Shown piece after piece: positions 19,077 through 29,800 of a DNA stretch of 64,000 nucleotides (positions are counted from its first letter, which is position 1; each line of letters begins with the position of its first letter). The notes below the pieces were generated by a model. It saw nothing but the letters and a program-made list of their open reading frames with translations. It did not search any database and was not told the DNA's origin. The position numbers were made by a program, and so were the translations under genes. The DNA lies in NCBI RefSeq assembly GCF_019331805.1, contig NZ_JAHBBE010000007.1, positions 1 through 64,000 of the forward strand, in the 5' to 3' direction. This DNA is from Bifidobacterium pongonis. Lineage in GTDB: Bacteria > Actinomycetota > Actinomycetes > Actinomycetales > Bifidobacteriaceae.

Positions 19077-22000
19077 TGGCATCTCCTGACTTATGGATGG
19101 TGGTTGATTTGGTTGGCGTGAATGGTTCGATCGGTGCGGACACCCTGGAAGGTGTGGCGGTTCGAGTACCCTCCACGGTGTTCCCCGGAGGTTCGGCTCT
19201 CGCGTTGAGCCGCGCGTCACCGGCGACGACCCGTATGCTCCACCGGTACGAGTCGGCTGCGGGTAATGCGGAAACGTCGATGCGGCGTGCGGCGGCGGGC
19301 ATCCAATCGAACGGGATGTCGTTGATGACCAGTTGCACGGTGGCGGACTGGCCATACGTATCGACGTTTCCGGACCGTACGATCACATGATCGGGCCCAT
19401 CCCACCGGACGGACGCGGGCGTGGTGATGTGGGCGGGCGGCCTGTTCATGCTGGCATCGGTCGGGCTGATCATCGTGGCTCCGGACTCGCCGTTCAACGT
19501 GGGTGTGACGGTTCCCGTCTCGCACGGGGTCCAAGGCTCTGGCGTGTACTCCAATACGCCGCTTCTTCGCGACGAGCTCACCCCATGTAGGTTCGCTTTC
19601 ACGCCATCGGCTTTGCCGTTGATTCGCCAGCGCATCGTGCACACACCGTCCGAACCGTCGACATCGAGGAACTCCGCCCGGCCTATGGCGGTGACGGGCG
19701 TAATCGAAACGGGAAGCGAGCGGATACTCTCCCCATGGTCCGTACGTATGGTCGCCGTGACGGTGATCGTGGAGAAGAACTCCCCATCATCGATCATGAA
19801 CGAGAACGAGGATTCCGCGCAGGAAGGCCCTGCGCCCGTATCACGGTCGATCGATATGGCGGCGCAACGGTTGCCGCGCATATCACCGGAAACGATCGAA
19901 CCTCTGATGAGATTCGGCTCCGAAGCATCCTGGCGCAGGGCGAGAACCGGGCGTTCCGGTTCGCCATACACCTCGCCCCGCGCGACATTCACCGTTTCAC
20001 GCTCTCCGACCCCGGCCCCGTTCACGGCTCTGACCTCCACGCCGAACGATGATGACGCGGATAGTCGGGCATCCGTGATGCCGAACGCGACCTGCATGCC
20101 GGTGGTTTCCGTCTGCTCATAGGTGACGCCGTCGGAACCGGTCAGCGAGACGAGATACGAAGTGGGTGCGCTGAAGGCACTCCCGCTGCCGGAAGGAGCC
20201 CGCCAACTGACCGTCAACGTGTTGCGTCCGCCGACGGCGTGCAGTTGCGTTGGTTTCCCGGGCGGCGCGTCCGGTGTACCGAAAACGGTATTGGAATAGG
20301 ATGACCAGCCGACGTCGTTCCTGGCCCTCACCCTGAACTCGTACCGGTTGCCGTTGGACAATCCGCCGATCGTGCAGGTCGTGGCGATTCCGCATGAACG
20401 ACTTCCGGTACCGCCGACTCCGGCAGCGGCGCGTACTTCCGCTTCATATTCGAGCACGCCGCCGCTTCGGCTCGCCTCCCAGAACAAGGTGACGGCTCCG
20501 TTCTCCGCCGCTGTCCGTGTGGGGAGCAGCGCCGGTGCGGCGGGCGCATCGGCTATCCGAACATGCAATATGCCGCTGACCGTGCGTTCCGAAGAGCCGG
20601 TCGCATCCTCGACTGTGACGGTGATATCCTGCGATGCCGTGGCGATGCCGCGTGCGGCCGTGATCTCGATGGTTCCCGACTTGCCGCAGGTCACGGTGAC
20701 ACCGTCTCCAGCACCGGAACAGGCGGTTACCGTAAGCGGGGTATCGGGGAAGGGATTGTAGGCGTCGGCCAACATGTCGACGTGTTGCGAATCGCCCGCA
20801 TGAAGGCGCAGATTCCGTTCCGGAATGCGGGCCAGCGGGCGAGACGAGGTCACGATGCGCACGTTCAATCCGGCGTCCACCGTCGTATCGCCGGCATGAA
20901 TGCGCAACGGCACGCTGACGGTCGTACCGGTTCTGGCGGTCATGGCAACCTGCAACTTCAACCGACCATTTTTGGAGACGGTGGCCTGCAGATCCGACGA
21001 GTCCAATCCGCCCGAATACGTTAGGGCATCAGCCGATTCCGTGGCGTAGGGAATCGTCGTCAAAGCGTTCAGGTCGATGGTACGCGTCGGGTCGCCGGGC
21101 GCCATATCGATGGTCGTCGAGGGGAATGCCGGTGGTGACTGGCTTCGCCCTGTCACCATGACGGTCAGCATGATAACCGCCGCGTCACCTGTGGAGCTGC
21201 TGCCGGAGGTGCCATCGGAGTTGTTGCCGGAACCGTTACTGGGCTTGGCGTCCACGGCGGTGAACGCCATGGAGGCCAAACCGGCATACCCGGATGGGGC
21301 GGTGAACCGTAACGTTTCGCCGTCATCGAGAATCACGGCGGAGGCGCCCTTGGTCGCCACAACGGATTCGCGGCGATCGGCATACGCCTTCTTGCCGGCC
21401 CCCACGCGCACATGATCGGCGACGGTGATGGTGATGCTTTGCCCGGCCGCCACGCTGAGTTCGGGAGCGTCCGGTCGCGCCGTCGGCGGGAAGGAACCAT
21501 AGGCGGGCACGTGGATGAATGCGGTGGACGATACGCCATGCGTGGTGTTCGTCACCGTGTACGGTACGGCGTACGGTTCGTCGGCGAGTTCCACGGCAAC
21601 GGTCCGAGGTGCGGTAAGCCGTGCCATGCCTTTTGCTGGCGAGGCCACTTTCATGGCAAGTTCATCAGGTGTTCCCGAAGGATTGGATATCCAGTCGCTG
21701 AGATCCACCTCCACGACACGTCTATCGACAGTGGCTTGCGCGGGCACGCGATAATCATGGGTTCGAGGTGCCAGGATCCGCGCGTCACGATCCACGCGCA
21801 CGGTCAGCGTGGCCTTGCCCTCCATACCTGCCTCATCGCGCACGGTGTACACGGCGTACCCGGTTCCCTCCTCGGTGGGAGCGGTGAAAGCGATATGATT
21901 ATCGACCACTCGCGCGCCGGGCAGACCACTGATCTCCAGTTCGGATGACAACGTCAGATCACCGCCGCCGCAGGCGACATCATTGGCCAGAACAGGCACC

Positions 22001-25000
22001 ATCGCATCGGCTCCCGGGCGCAAGGCGATCGCATCATCACGGGCCGTAACCCCGGCGTTCGGAGACGCGGAAGCCACACCGACCCGTACCTTCGCCTGGG
22101 ATCGCCGGCCGGACCAATCCTCCACCGCATAGGTGAAGGAATCGGTGCCGTTCGCATCGGCGAACGCCTCATACACCAGATAATCCGCCCCGGTTTCCGT
22201 GATCCTGCCCGATTGCGGCACCTCATTGCCCAATCCGAGCAGCAGCACGTCATCGCCATCCTCATCGATGCCCGTGAGCGGAATGGGAATGCGGACCTTG
22301 CCGCCCGGCGTGGTCCGAGCCTCCACCGTGCGTGGGTTCGGTGGCCTCTTCCCCTCCGCATCACGGCGATGCACCGAAAACGTGACGGTTGCGGAAACCG
22401 ATTCGCCGGCATCGTTCACCACCGTATAAACGGCCGAATATTCGCCGGGGCGCTCTGGTGCCCGGTAACGCAACGAATCGTCGGACGCGAATATCTCACC
22501 CCGGAAATCCCCATCGGTGTTCGGCGTGCCTTGCAACATCGCGCCATCATCCGCGTCATACAGAACATGATCGAGCACGGCAACCGTACGGGTGCCACCG
22601 CATCGCACTCCGACCGTGAAATCGTCGGCCCGAATCAGCGAGGAACCGGAAACGGCTCGCGCAGGATGCACGATGATGCTTCCGATTGATGATCCGCTCG
22701 TGTTGGCCGCGGTATAGGTGATGCCGACAGGCGCCGACAGGGCTTGCCTGGCCGTCACCCGGACGCGCCCTCGATCCACCACCACCGCGGAAACACCGCT
22801 ATTCGCCGGTACGGAAACGGAGGTGACCGACAGCACGCCGCCGGTCGGATCCGTATCGTTGGCCAACGGTTCCACCAAGGCGGTGCCTTCGGCGACCAAC
22901 ATGGCCACGTCATCCGAAGTGACGGGCGCCGACGCCTCACGCGAGGCGGGCTCCACGTCGACACGAACCATGCCGGTCGATGCCGCCCGCCCCTGCCGTA
23001 CCGTGTACGGCACATGATAGGTACCGGGAATCGCCGCGGTGAACGACAACGTCGTACCGGAAGCGCTGAACGATACGCTCGTGTTCTCCGGCTGTTCGAC
23101 ATCGACCAATTCCGGCCGCTGCGCGCCGGTGGCATGGATATACGGTGCGAGATCGATGTCTACCGTCTCCCCGGGCACGGTGCCATGGGCTGCGGAATCG
23201 AGATCCGCGGGCAGGGAACCGGCCGGGCGTATGGAGAACGACACCAATCCCGTTCCCGTTGCCTTCCCATCGGAAACGGTTATTTCGACGACCACCCTTC
23301 CGGAAGGCGACGAACCGGGGCTGAACGTCAGCCGTCCGTCGGCGCGGGCGTGGACACGCGCATCGGCATCATCGCGCGGCTCGGCACGGACCAAGGTCAA
23401 CGGATCGCCATCCGGGTCGGTGAACGAATCCAGAACATTCGTCGTATATGCGCCACCTTGTTCGACGCTGTACTCCGGTTGACCCAAAACCTGCAACGGC
23501 GCATGATTGACATCCGGGTTGACGGCATCCAACCGCACCTGCGCCGTCGACGTCCGCCCATGCCCATCGGAGACCTCATAGGAGAACCGTACCGAACCAC
23601 CTTGCAGTTCCGAGGCGTCAAGCTGCAGATACCTGCCATGCTGGATCGGCGTCACGCGAACCGAACCTCCGGAAGGAGCGCCGACACGGTCGATGCGAAG
23701 CGCCGAACAGCCGGAACGCTCATCATTGCGCAGCACGTCGAGGATCATACGGCTCGATGGGCGGACGCCGAACTCGTCATCCACAGCCATCAACCGCTCC
23801 GATTGCGTGGCATCGGCCTCGCAATCGTTCCCAGTGGGGGCGTGATTGTCGGCGTCGGCGTCCGTATCGTCATCCTCCTCACGTTGCGCCACCTGCACGG
23901 TATCCCAACTGACATCGATCGCATCCGTCGAACGTTGCGGATTCCAAACGGTACCGTCGCGCACATCGTTCAACACGACATGACGGTGGTTCGTGCGGAA
24001 CGTCAATTCGGAAGCCGAAGTTACGGCATCAAGCGAGGAGAACGCCGCCCCATCGGCGGAAGACGAACATACGCGGATATAGTTGTCCGCGCTCTGACTG
24101 AACGCCGCATGGACACAACCGCCGGACGACACCGGTTGCGCAGGCAACCCATCGCCCAGGGATGTGACCGCCACCGGTTTCGGGTTGGAACCATGCAATT
24201 TCACCATCGTGATACCGCCAGGCATAGCGACGGCCACCCATCCTGACTGGCGATCGTCGGTGGGCGGCGCCTGCAAACGGGCGTGTGTACCATCATCAAG
24301 CCGGGCTTCGCCTCCGGGGAATATAAGACGTTCATCGGCCAAGACGACCGGAATGCCATCGACCACGGTGAACGAGGAAACCTGCAGGCGCTCGCCGTCG
24401 CTCAACGACCCCACCTCCCGCACCGACCCGCGGGACGTGACGGCAAACACCATGCCGTCACGTGGACGGTACGCCCAGACGGTACCGTTCCGGTCCACAA
24501 CCGCCTTGCCGCCGGTCCACAAGCGCAGCACAGGTGAGCTGTTCGCGGAAAACGTCTCCCCCATGCGCTCGGCGTTCCCGACCCGCAGATTGCCGCCACG
24601 GGTGTCGAGAGCCGCGACGGTGCCGCCACCCAGCATGACGTCGCCATGCGCGGCGTCGAGTTTCGATATCTCCAAAGTCGAAGCCGTGATGGAAGCCAAT
24701 CCGCCGTTTTCGACAAGCAGCGTGTGGTCGCCGGATTGCGCGACGTCGAAGCGCGTGCCCTGCGCGGCGGCCACGGCGGTCGGCTCGTCGATATCCGCGT
24801 TGAACCGCAAGGCCTTGCCGCGGTCAAGCGAGATGATCCATACCGTACCGTCATCGCAATGCACCTGTTGACGGACAACGGAGTTCACCGCAATCACGCA
24901 GACGACGAACGCCAGCAGGGCGACCACCGCGAGCGGCGATACCGGAAGCCGCCAACCGGGCGGTCTGCGGGAATTCGGTTTGCGGGAGTTTGGTTTGCGG

Positions 25001-25116
25001 GAGTTCGGCCCGTGAAGTTCCAAGCGGCGATGAAGCCACGCCGCCCGACCTCCGGCACGCCTTGGAACGTGGCGGAATGGGAAAGGAAACGGGGGGATAG
25101 GTGTGGAAGCGGTCAT
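19051..25116 (-). CDS. fn3: Giant membrane-anchored FN3 / Ig-like repeat protein of the PFNA cluster
   Basis: This 2,021-residue protein has a basic N-terminus with a PNSRK triple repeat, one signal-anchor helix (LPVSPLAVVALLAFVVCVIAV, about 55-75) and a long extracytoplasmic part. Residues about 80-400 look like a beta-propeller-like sensor (repeated short GGTVAALDTRGGNL-type blades). A long tandem array of Ig/cadherin-like modules follows (DGHGRTSTAQVRLDAVNPDV, DPDGDPLTL, DEDGDDVLLLGLG). Two fibronectin type III domains lie near 1525-1715 (NRYEFRVRARNDVGWSSYSN is diagnostic). The architecture suggests adhesion or binding to host or glycan ligands. It is encoded between the Pkb2 kinase and MoxR, and its stop lies 26 bp inside the MoxR gene. 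The Shine-Dalgarno sequence is weak, so the exact start is less sure. Confidence 0.88.
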   Translation of the reverse strand: MTASTPIPPFPFPFRHVPRRAGGRAAWLHRRLELHGPNSRKPNSRKPNSRRPPGWRLPVSPLAVVALLAFVVCVIAVNSVVRQQVHCDDGTVWIISLDRGKALRFNADIDEPTAVAAAQGTRFDVAQSGDHTLLVENGGLASITASTLEISKLDAAHGDVMLGGGTVAALDTRGGNLRVGNAERMGETFSANSSPVLRLWTGGKAVVDRNGTVWAYRPRDGMVFAVTSRGSVREVGSLSDGERLQVSSFTVVDGIPVVLADERLIFPGGEARLDDGTHARLQAPPTDDRQSGWVAVAMPGGITMVKLHGSNPKPVAVTSLGDGLPAQPVSSGGCVHAAFSQSADNYIRVCSSSADGAAFSSLDAVTSASELTFRTNHRHVVLNDVRDGTVWNPQRSTDAIDVSWDTVQVAQREEDDDTDADADNHAPTGNDCEADATQSERLMAVDDEFGVRPSSRMILDVLRNDERSGCSALRIDRVGAPSGGSVRVTPIQHGRYLQLDASELQGGSVRFSYEVSDGHGRTSTAQVRLDAVNPDVNHAPLQVLGQPEYSVEQGGAYTTNVLDSFTDPDGDPLTLVRAEPRDDADARVHARADGRLTFSPGSSPSGRVVVEITVSDGKATGTGLVSFSIRPAGSLPADLDSAAHGTVPGETVDIDLAPYIHATGAQRPELVDVEQPENTSVSFSASGTTLSFTAAIPGTYHVPYTVRQGRAASTGMVRVDVEPASREASAPVTSDDVAMLVAEGTALVEPLANDTDPTGGVLSVTSVSVPANSGVSAVVVDRGRVRVTARQALSAPVGITYTAANTSGSSIGSIIVHPARAVSGSSLIRADDFTVGVRCGGTRTVAVLDHVLYDADDGAMLQGTPNTDGDFRGEIFASDDSLRYRAPERPGEYSAVYTVVNDAGESVSATVTFSVHRRDAEGKRPPNPRTVEARTTPGGKVRIPIPLTGIDEDGDDVLLLGLGNEVPQSGRITETGADYLVYEAFADANGTDSFTYAVEDWSGRRSQAKVRVGVASASPNAGVTARDDAIALRPGADAMVPVLANDVACGGGDLTLSSELEISGLPGARVVDNHIAFTAPTEEGTGYAVYTVRDEAGMEGKATLTVRVDRDARILAPRTHDYRVPAQATVDRRVVEVDLSDWISNPSGTPDELAMKVASPAKGMARLTAPRTVAVELADEPYAVPYTVTNTTHGVSSTAFIHVPAYGSFPPTARPDAPELSVAAGQSITITVADHVRVGAGKKAYADRRESVVATKGASAVILDDGETLRFTAPSGYAGLASMAFTAVDAKPSNGSGNNSDGTSGSSSTGDAAVIMLTVMVTGRSQSPPAFPSTTIDMAPGDPTRTIDLNALTTIPYATESADALTYSGGLDSSDLQATVSKNGRLKLQVAMTARTGTTVSVPLRIHAGDTTVDAGLNVRIVTSSRPLARIPERNLRLHAGDSQHVDMLADAYNPFPDTPLTVTACSGAGDGVTVTCGKSGTIEITAARGIATASQDITVTVEDATGSSERTVSGILHVRIADAPAAPALLPTRTAAENGAVTLFWEASRSGGVLEYEAEVRAAAGVGGTGSRSCGIATTCTIGGLSNGNRYEFRVRARNDVGWSSYSNTVFGTPDAPPGKPTQLHAVGGRNTLTVSWRAPSGSGSAFSAPTSYLVSLTGSDGVTYEQTETTGMQVAFGITDARLSASSSFGVEVRAVNGAGVGERETVNVARGEVYGEPERPVLALRQDASEPNLIRGSIVSGDMRGNRCAAISIDRDTGAGPSCAESSFSFMIDDGEFFSTITVTATIRTDHGESIRSLPVSITPVTAIGRAEFLDVDGSDGVCTMRWRINGKADGVKANLHGVSSSRRSGVLEYTPEPWTPCETGTVTPTLNGESGATMISPTDASMNRPPAHITTPASVRWDGPDHVIVRSGNVDTYGQSATVQLVINDIPFDWMPAAARRIDVSALPAADSYRWSIRVVAGDARLNARAEPPGNTVEGTRTATPSRVSAPIEPFTPTKSTTIHKSGDANASLVFPR

Positions 25117-25495
25117 GATCGTAATCCGATTCTGCCGGGCTTAAGGCAACGGCCTCGAAGCGATGCTGCTATTACGGGTATGCGGGTATGTGTGTGGACG
25201 CGTGTGGTACGCGTGTGGATATGCGGATATTCGGATGCGGGTATGCGGACGTAGGGTACTGGCGTACACCATGCCGTCCGGAGAAGCGCGCGGAACATAC
25301 GGACGGGGCATAGGCGCCTTGGGAAAGGCACACGGGTATGCGATGGACCGCAATGCTCGATGGATCAACGGTTCAATGGATTCAACGGTTCAACGATCCG
25401 ATGATGCGACCGCTCGACGTGCGCCGAATATCGGGAACGTCGTAAGCAGGAAACGTCGTGAGCAGGAAACGTCGTGAGCCTGAAACGCCAGCCCG
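25117..25495. other. 379-bp pkb2-fn3 gap with degenerate GT-rich repeats
   Basis: Between the kinase stop and the fn3 start there is no convincing gene. At about 25175-25255 the + strand holds degenerate repeats of GCGGGTATGTGTGTGG / GCGGATATTCGGATGCGG type. At about 25436-25480 there are three GAAACGTCGTGAGCA-like copies. It may hold a separate fn3 promoter; I could not assign boxes. Confidence 0.5.
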
Positions 25496-26656
25496 TCAGG
25501 ATCGCCGCGCCGAGCCGGCCTCGGCGCCGGAGCGCGAACCCGTGCCGGGAACATGGGAATCCCCGGAAACGTTGAAATCGAACGCGCTTCCGCCATCGGG
25601 AACACGTATCCGCTCACTGGGAACCCAAGCATCCGCATGTTGAACGGCGAACATCAGCACGGGCAGAATCGCCAACAGAACCGCCGCCACAATCGGGATC
25701 GCCGTCGCGCATCGGCGCGGGAACCGTACACGTGCCATGCGCACAGGTGCAGACGCAGTCATAGGCGCAGGCGCGGACGCCGAATCACCGGTGGACGGCG
25801 AATCCACCGAAACGCTGGCCGCTTGCGCATCATCGCGCAACATGCGAATACTTTCGGCGAAATCGGCTACGGAAGGGAACCGCTTATCGGGATCCCTCGC
25901 CATCGCGCGGCCCAGCAAGCGTTCGAAATCCTCCGGCACATCATCCCGGCCAATCGGAGGCAGAGGCAAATGCAGCATCGCGTGCCGCAATTCGGCATGG
26001 GACTGCGGATGATACCCGTGTTCGAACGGCGATGAGCCAGCCAATGCGGCATACAACAGCGAGGCGAGGGAATACAAGTCGGCGCATTCCCGCCCGCGCC
26101 CGCCGGAAAGCGTTTCGGGCGCGGCCCAAGGAATCGAATAGCCTACGCGCCCATCCCCATAGACGCTGCAGGCAATACCGAAATCAGCCAGCGCAGGCTC
26201 GCCGTCGGCGCGGATCAGCACGTTCGACGGTTTGATATCACGGTGCAGCACGCCGGCCCGATGCGCCGCGCACAATGCACCCGCCAGTTTGATGCCAAGA
26301 TCAAGTGCCTCCCCGTAGGAAAGCGCTCGCTTTCGCAGCAGCTCACGGTAGTTGCCGCCCGAAGCGTATTCGAAAACAAGATAATCCGATCCGTCGCTCG
26401 CGGTCCCCAATGCGAGCAGGGGAAGAATGTTCGGATGCTCCGGCAGCCGGGCCATCATGTCGGCTTCGCGGAGAATACACGCCGGGGCATGAGCGCGGGC
26501 ATCATCGCCCACTTTGACGGCCAACAGACGGTCGGGATCCGATTCCCGATACAGGTGCACGTTCGCGGTCGAACCGGAACCGACATGACGGACGAACGTG
26601 AGACCGTCGATGCTCGGAGGCCGGCACGCCAATGGGGGAGAGGTGTTCTTGATCAT
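25496..26656 (-). CDS. pkb2: Membrane Ser/Thr protein kinase, Pkb2-like
   Basis: This 386-residue Hanks-type kinase has the Gly-rich loop VGSGSTANVHLY (about 22-33), the catalytic Lys in LAVKVGD (about 44), the HRD loop LHRDIKPSNVLI (about 137-148), DFG in ADFGIACSVYG and APE in WAAPETLSG. The kinase domain ends near 270. A Ser/Ala/Pro-rich linker leads to one transmembrane helix (IPIVAAVLLAILPVLMFAV, about 320-338) and a short extracytoplasmic tail rather than PASTA repeats. The start at 26656 (MIKNTSPPL) is fixed by AAGGAG 7 bp upstream; longer frames upstream would cross adnA. First gene of the PFNA-type cluster; likely phosphorylates cluster partners such as the FN3 or DUF58 proteins (inference). 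Confidence 0.9.
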   Translation of the reverse strand: MIKNTSPPLACRPPSIDGLTFVRHVGSGSTANVHLYRESDPDRLLAVKVGDDARAHAPACILREADMMARLPEHPNILPLLALGTASDGSDYLVFEYASGGNYRELLRKRALSYGEALDLGIKLAGALCAAHRAGVLHRDIKPSNVLIRADGEPALADFGIACSVYGDGRVGYSIPWAAPETLSGGRGRECADLYSLASLLYAALAGSSPFEHGYHPQSHAELRHAMLHLPLPPIGRDDVPEDFERLLGRAMARDPDKRFPSVADFAESIRMLRDDAQAASVSVDSPSTGDSASAPAPMTASAPVRMARVRFPRRCATAIPIVAAVLLAILPVLMFAVQHADAWVPSERIRVPDGGSAFDFNVSGDSHVPGTGSRSGAEAGSARRS

Positions 26657-26828
26657 GATTCGCTCCTTCCACGTTGAGGGTGTAAGCATTCTGCGTGACG
26701 GCGTGGACGGGGTTCGTGAAGGGGGTACGGCGAGTCGTGCCTCACCCTTTGGAACACGCGACGGGACAGGAGGGGGGAATGTGGGACCGGCATGCCGACG
26801 TGCTCGAAGAGCGGCTAGTCTGGAATGC

Positions 26829-29800
26829 ATGACTGGTTTGGGGAATGCATCAAAGGCGATAGAACGGCTGATCAAGGGCGAAGCAGCGGAACCGCTGCTG
26901 ATCGTAGGTATGCCGGGCAGCGGGAAAACCGGGCTCGCATACCGGTCCCTCGTGTCGGCGTTGCGCGCGCACGGCGACAACGGCGCGATCATGTGCGTGC
27001 CCAACCGAAACCTCGGCAGCATGCTTTCCGACAACGCCATACGCGAACTCGGGGCGCTCGCACAGGCAAGACCCGTCACCACGCTGTCGGCGCTCGCATT
27101 CCGCGTCATAGCCGCCAGCAGATCCTTCCTCAAACTCCCCATGCCGAAACTGCTCAACGGCGCCGAACAGGACTCGCTGCTCCGGCAAGTGCTCGCCGTG
27201 CATCTGAACCATGCGGTGGGCGGCGACCTGTGCGACACCTGCAAGCTGCTGCGCCTGTATTTCGCGCAGGATGATTGGGCGGGCGCGGTGATCCCCTCGC
27301 TGGATGCAGACGGCGGCGACGCGGCAACCACCACCGCGGCAATGCTGGAGAACGGTATATCCGCCTCGTTCGTAAGCCAGTTGCGAGACATGCTGGCACG
27401 TATGGACGAGCTTGGCGCGACGCCCGGCAGGGAGCAGGAGCTCATCGGCACGCTACGGCGTGCGGAACACGATGATTGGCGTGACGCCGAACGTCTGACC
27501 GTGCAATGGCGGCTCGTCTTCGCGTTGCGTGGCGAATACGAGCAGGCGCTCGCCGCCGCATACCCGGGTGAATACCGTCTGGACGCGTCCAGACTGCTGG
27601 TCGAAGGCGCCGCAGTATTGGGCGAGGGCGGCAATGACGCGGATGATGCACGATTCGCTGGTGTGCTGCCGCGCATGCTGCTCGTCGACGATTACCAGGA
27701 CACCACGCTCGCCGGATTGCGCTTCATCGAAGCGTTGCATGGGCATGGCGTCGCCGTCGTGCTCGACGGCAATCCCGATGAATCCGTGCAGACCTTCCGC
27801 GGATCCTACCCCGAATACCTGTTCGACCGGGCGATTCAGGGCGCACTGCAAGCCCGTCTGATCGACATCGGTTCCGGCGTGGACGAGACGGAAGACCCGC
27901 AGCCCGCCGAATCCGCAGCGTCCACGGCATCCTCCGGAACCTTGGAATCCGCAACATCCGCGAGAAAACACGACTATCTCGATCTCGTCGCCTCACGCGT
28001 ATCGTTGTCCATCACCTCCACCGAACCCTCGCCGTTGCCGGTGCAACTGCGACCAGGTAAAATGCCCGTCCGGCCGGGAGCATGGCCAATCGCCAAAACC
28101 AAGCTCACCGACGATTCGCTGGCCTGCGCCATCTACCGCAGCCCGCGTGAGGAGCTCGACGACGTGGTGTGGCGTATCAAACGAGCCCACCTCGACCATG
28201 GAACCGAATGGAACGACATGGCCGTCATCGCGCATGACAACGCCACGGTTCGTCGGTTCGGCGAACGGCTCAGACGCGACGGCGTGCCGGTACGATACTC
28301 GTCGGTTACGCGACCGTTGAAAAGCGAGCCTTTCGTGCGGGGATTGTTCGCACTCATCGAACTGGCGAACCTGCGCGTGCGCGGACTCGAACAGACGGAC
28401 ATGACCTTGGAACAGATCGGGGCGTTCTCCAGGGCGCGGGTCGTGGCGCTGATGGAAAGCCCGCTGGTCACCGTCGGCGCGAAACCCGGTGAAGGGGCGC
28501 CAGCCCGCATCGAGCCCATCGAATCGGCCATGTCGGCGCTGGAATCGTTGGCCGGGCTCGATGACATCGCGGGAGACGCCGCGGATACCTCGGATGCTTC
28601 ACATGCGAGGATTGCCGCGGATACCGAGAACGCCAAGGATGCCACGAACATCACCGACGCTTCGTCGGAATCCGACGAAGGCGGTAACGGCAGCGACCTT
28701 GCCCGGATCGTGCGCGCATGGAAGATGCTGGTCGAAACCGAACGACGGCGCAAGGAATCAGCCCACGCGCAGGTGGACGAGGCGACCGTCGGCGTCGCAG
28801 GAACCCCCGAAGCCTTCGGCGTGCTGTCGCAATACGCCATGCTGGCGCTTGATGAAGCCGACGCCCCGGCCGCCGACGTGCTGGCCGTGATCGGAAGCGT
28901 GGTCGGCGGCGGACGTCAGCTCAACGCGTTCCAGCGCGTGTTCCGTCTGATCGACGGCGTGGCGCAAGGGTTGCGCGCCTTGCCGTCGAAGGAGCCGCAG
29001 TTCGTGCTGGCGCTCGCCTGGGATACCGTCGATGTGGCCGAAACCTGGCAGCGCATGGCCTTGGCGAACACTCCGGAAGGGCGTGCCGCCAACGATCGGC
29101 TCGATACGGCCATGCGACTGTTCCAATACGCGCAGGGCGGTGCCGGGGGAGCGGACATCGTGGACTTCATCGAACAGGTGCGGTCCATGGAGATCGAAGC
29201 GGATTCCCTGGCGAAGGTCGGACCGGTGGAACAGGCCGTGGAGCTGACCACGCCGGCCGGTGCCGCGGGTCGGCATTGGAGGCATGTGTGGATACCGCAG
29301 ATGCAGCAGGATGTGTGGCCGAATCTCGCGGAACGCGCGACATTGTTCGGCGGCGAGGATCTGGCCGACGTGGTCCTGCACGGGGACGGACATACGAAGC
29401 ATGGCGATTCCACGCATGACGAACGTCTCGAAGCGGTGCTGTCGAGCGAGAAGAAAAGCTTCCTCGTGGCGCTCACCCGAGCCACGGAAACCGCGATGGT
29501 CAGTGCGGTACTCAGCGACGACGCCACACCATCCGATTTCATGTACGGCTACATGCCCGAACACTGCCCGCGTGATATCGAGGCGATGGAATTCACCGCG
29601 GTCGGTTCTGCCGGGGAAAGCGACGAATTCGCAGGCCTTGACGCCGACCCGCGCGGATTGGTGGCCCAAGCCCGCGTGATGCTCGCACGCCACCCTGAAG
29701 GCTCGCCGCAGGCGCGGGACGCCGCGGCGACCCTGGCTCTGCTGGCACGCAACGGCGTCGACATCGCCGATCCGGATGATTGGCCGTTCCTCGAAATCGA

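Noticed and set aside
22744-24246. 500-codon plus-strand open frame inside the FN3 gene
   Set aside because: Arg/Gly/His-rich shadow; the minus-strand frame carries recognisable Ig-like and FN3 domains without a break.
25163-25477. 104-codon frame in the pkb2-fn3 gap
   Set aside because: It consists mostly of translated GT-rich repeats with no ribosome-binding site.
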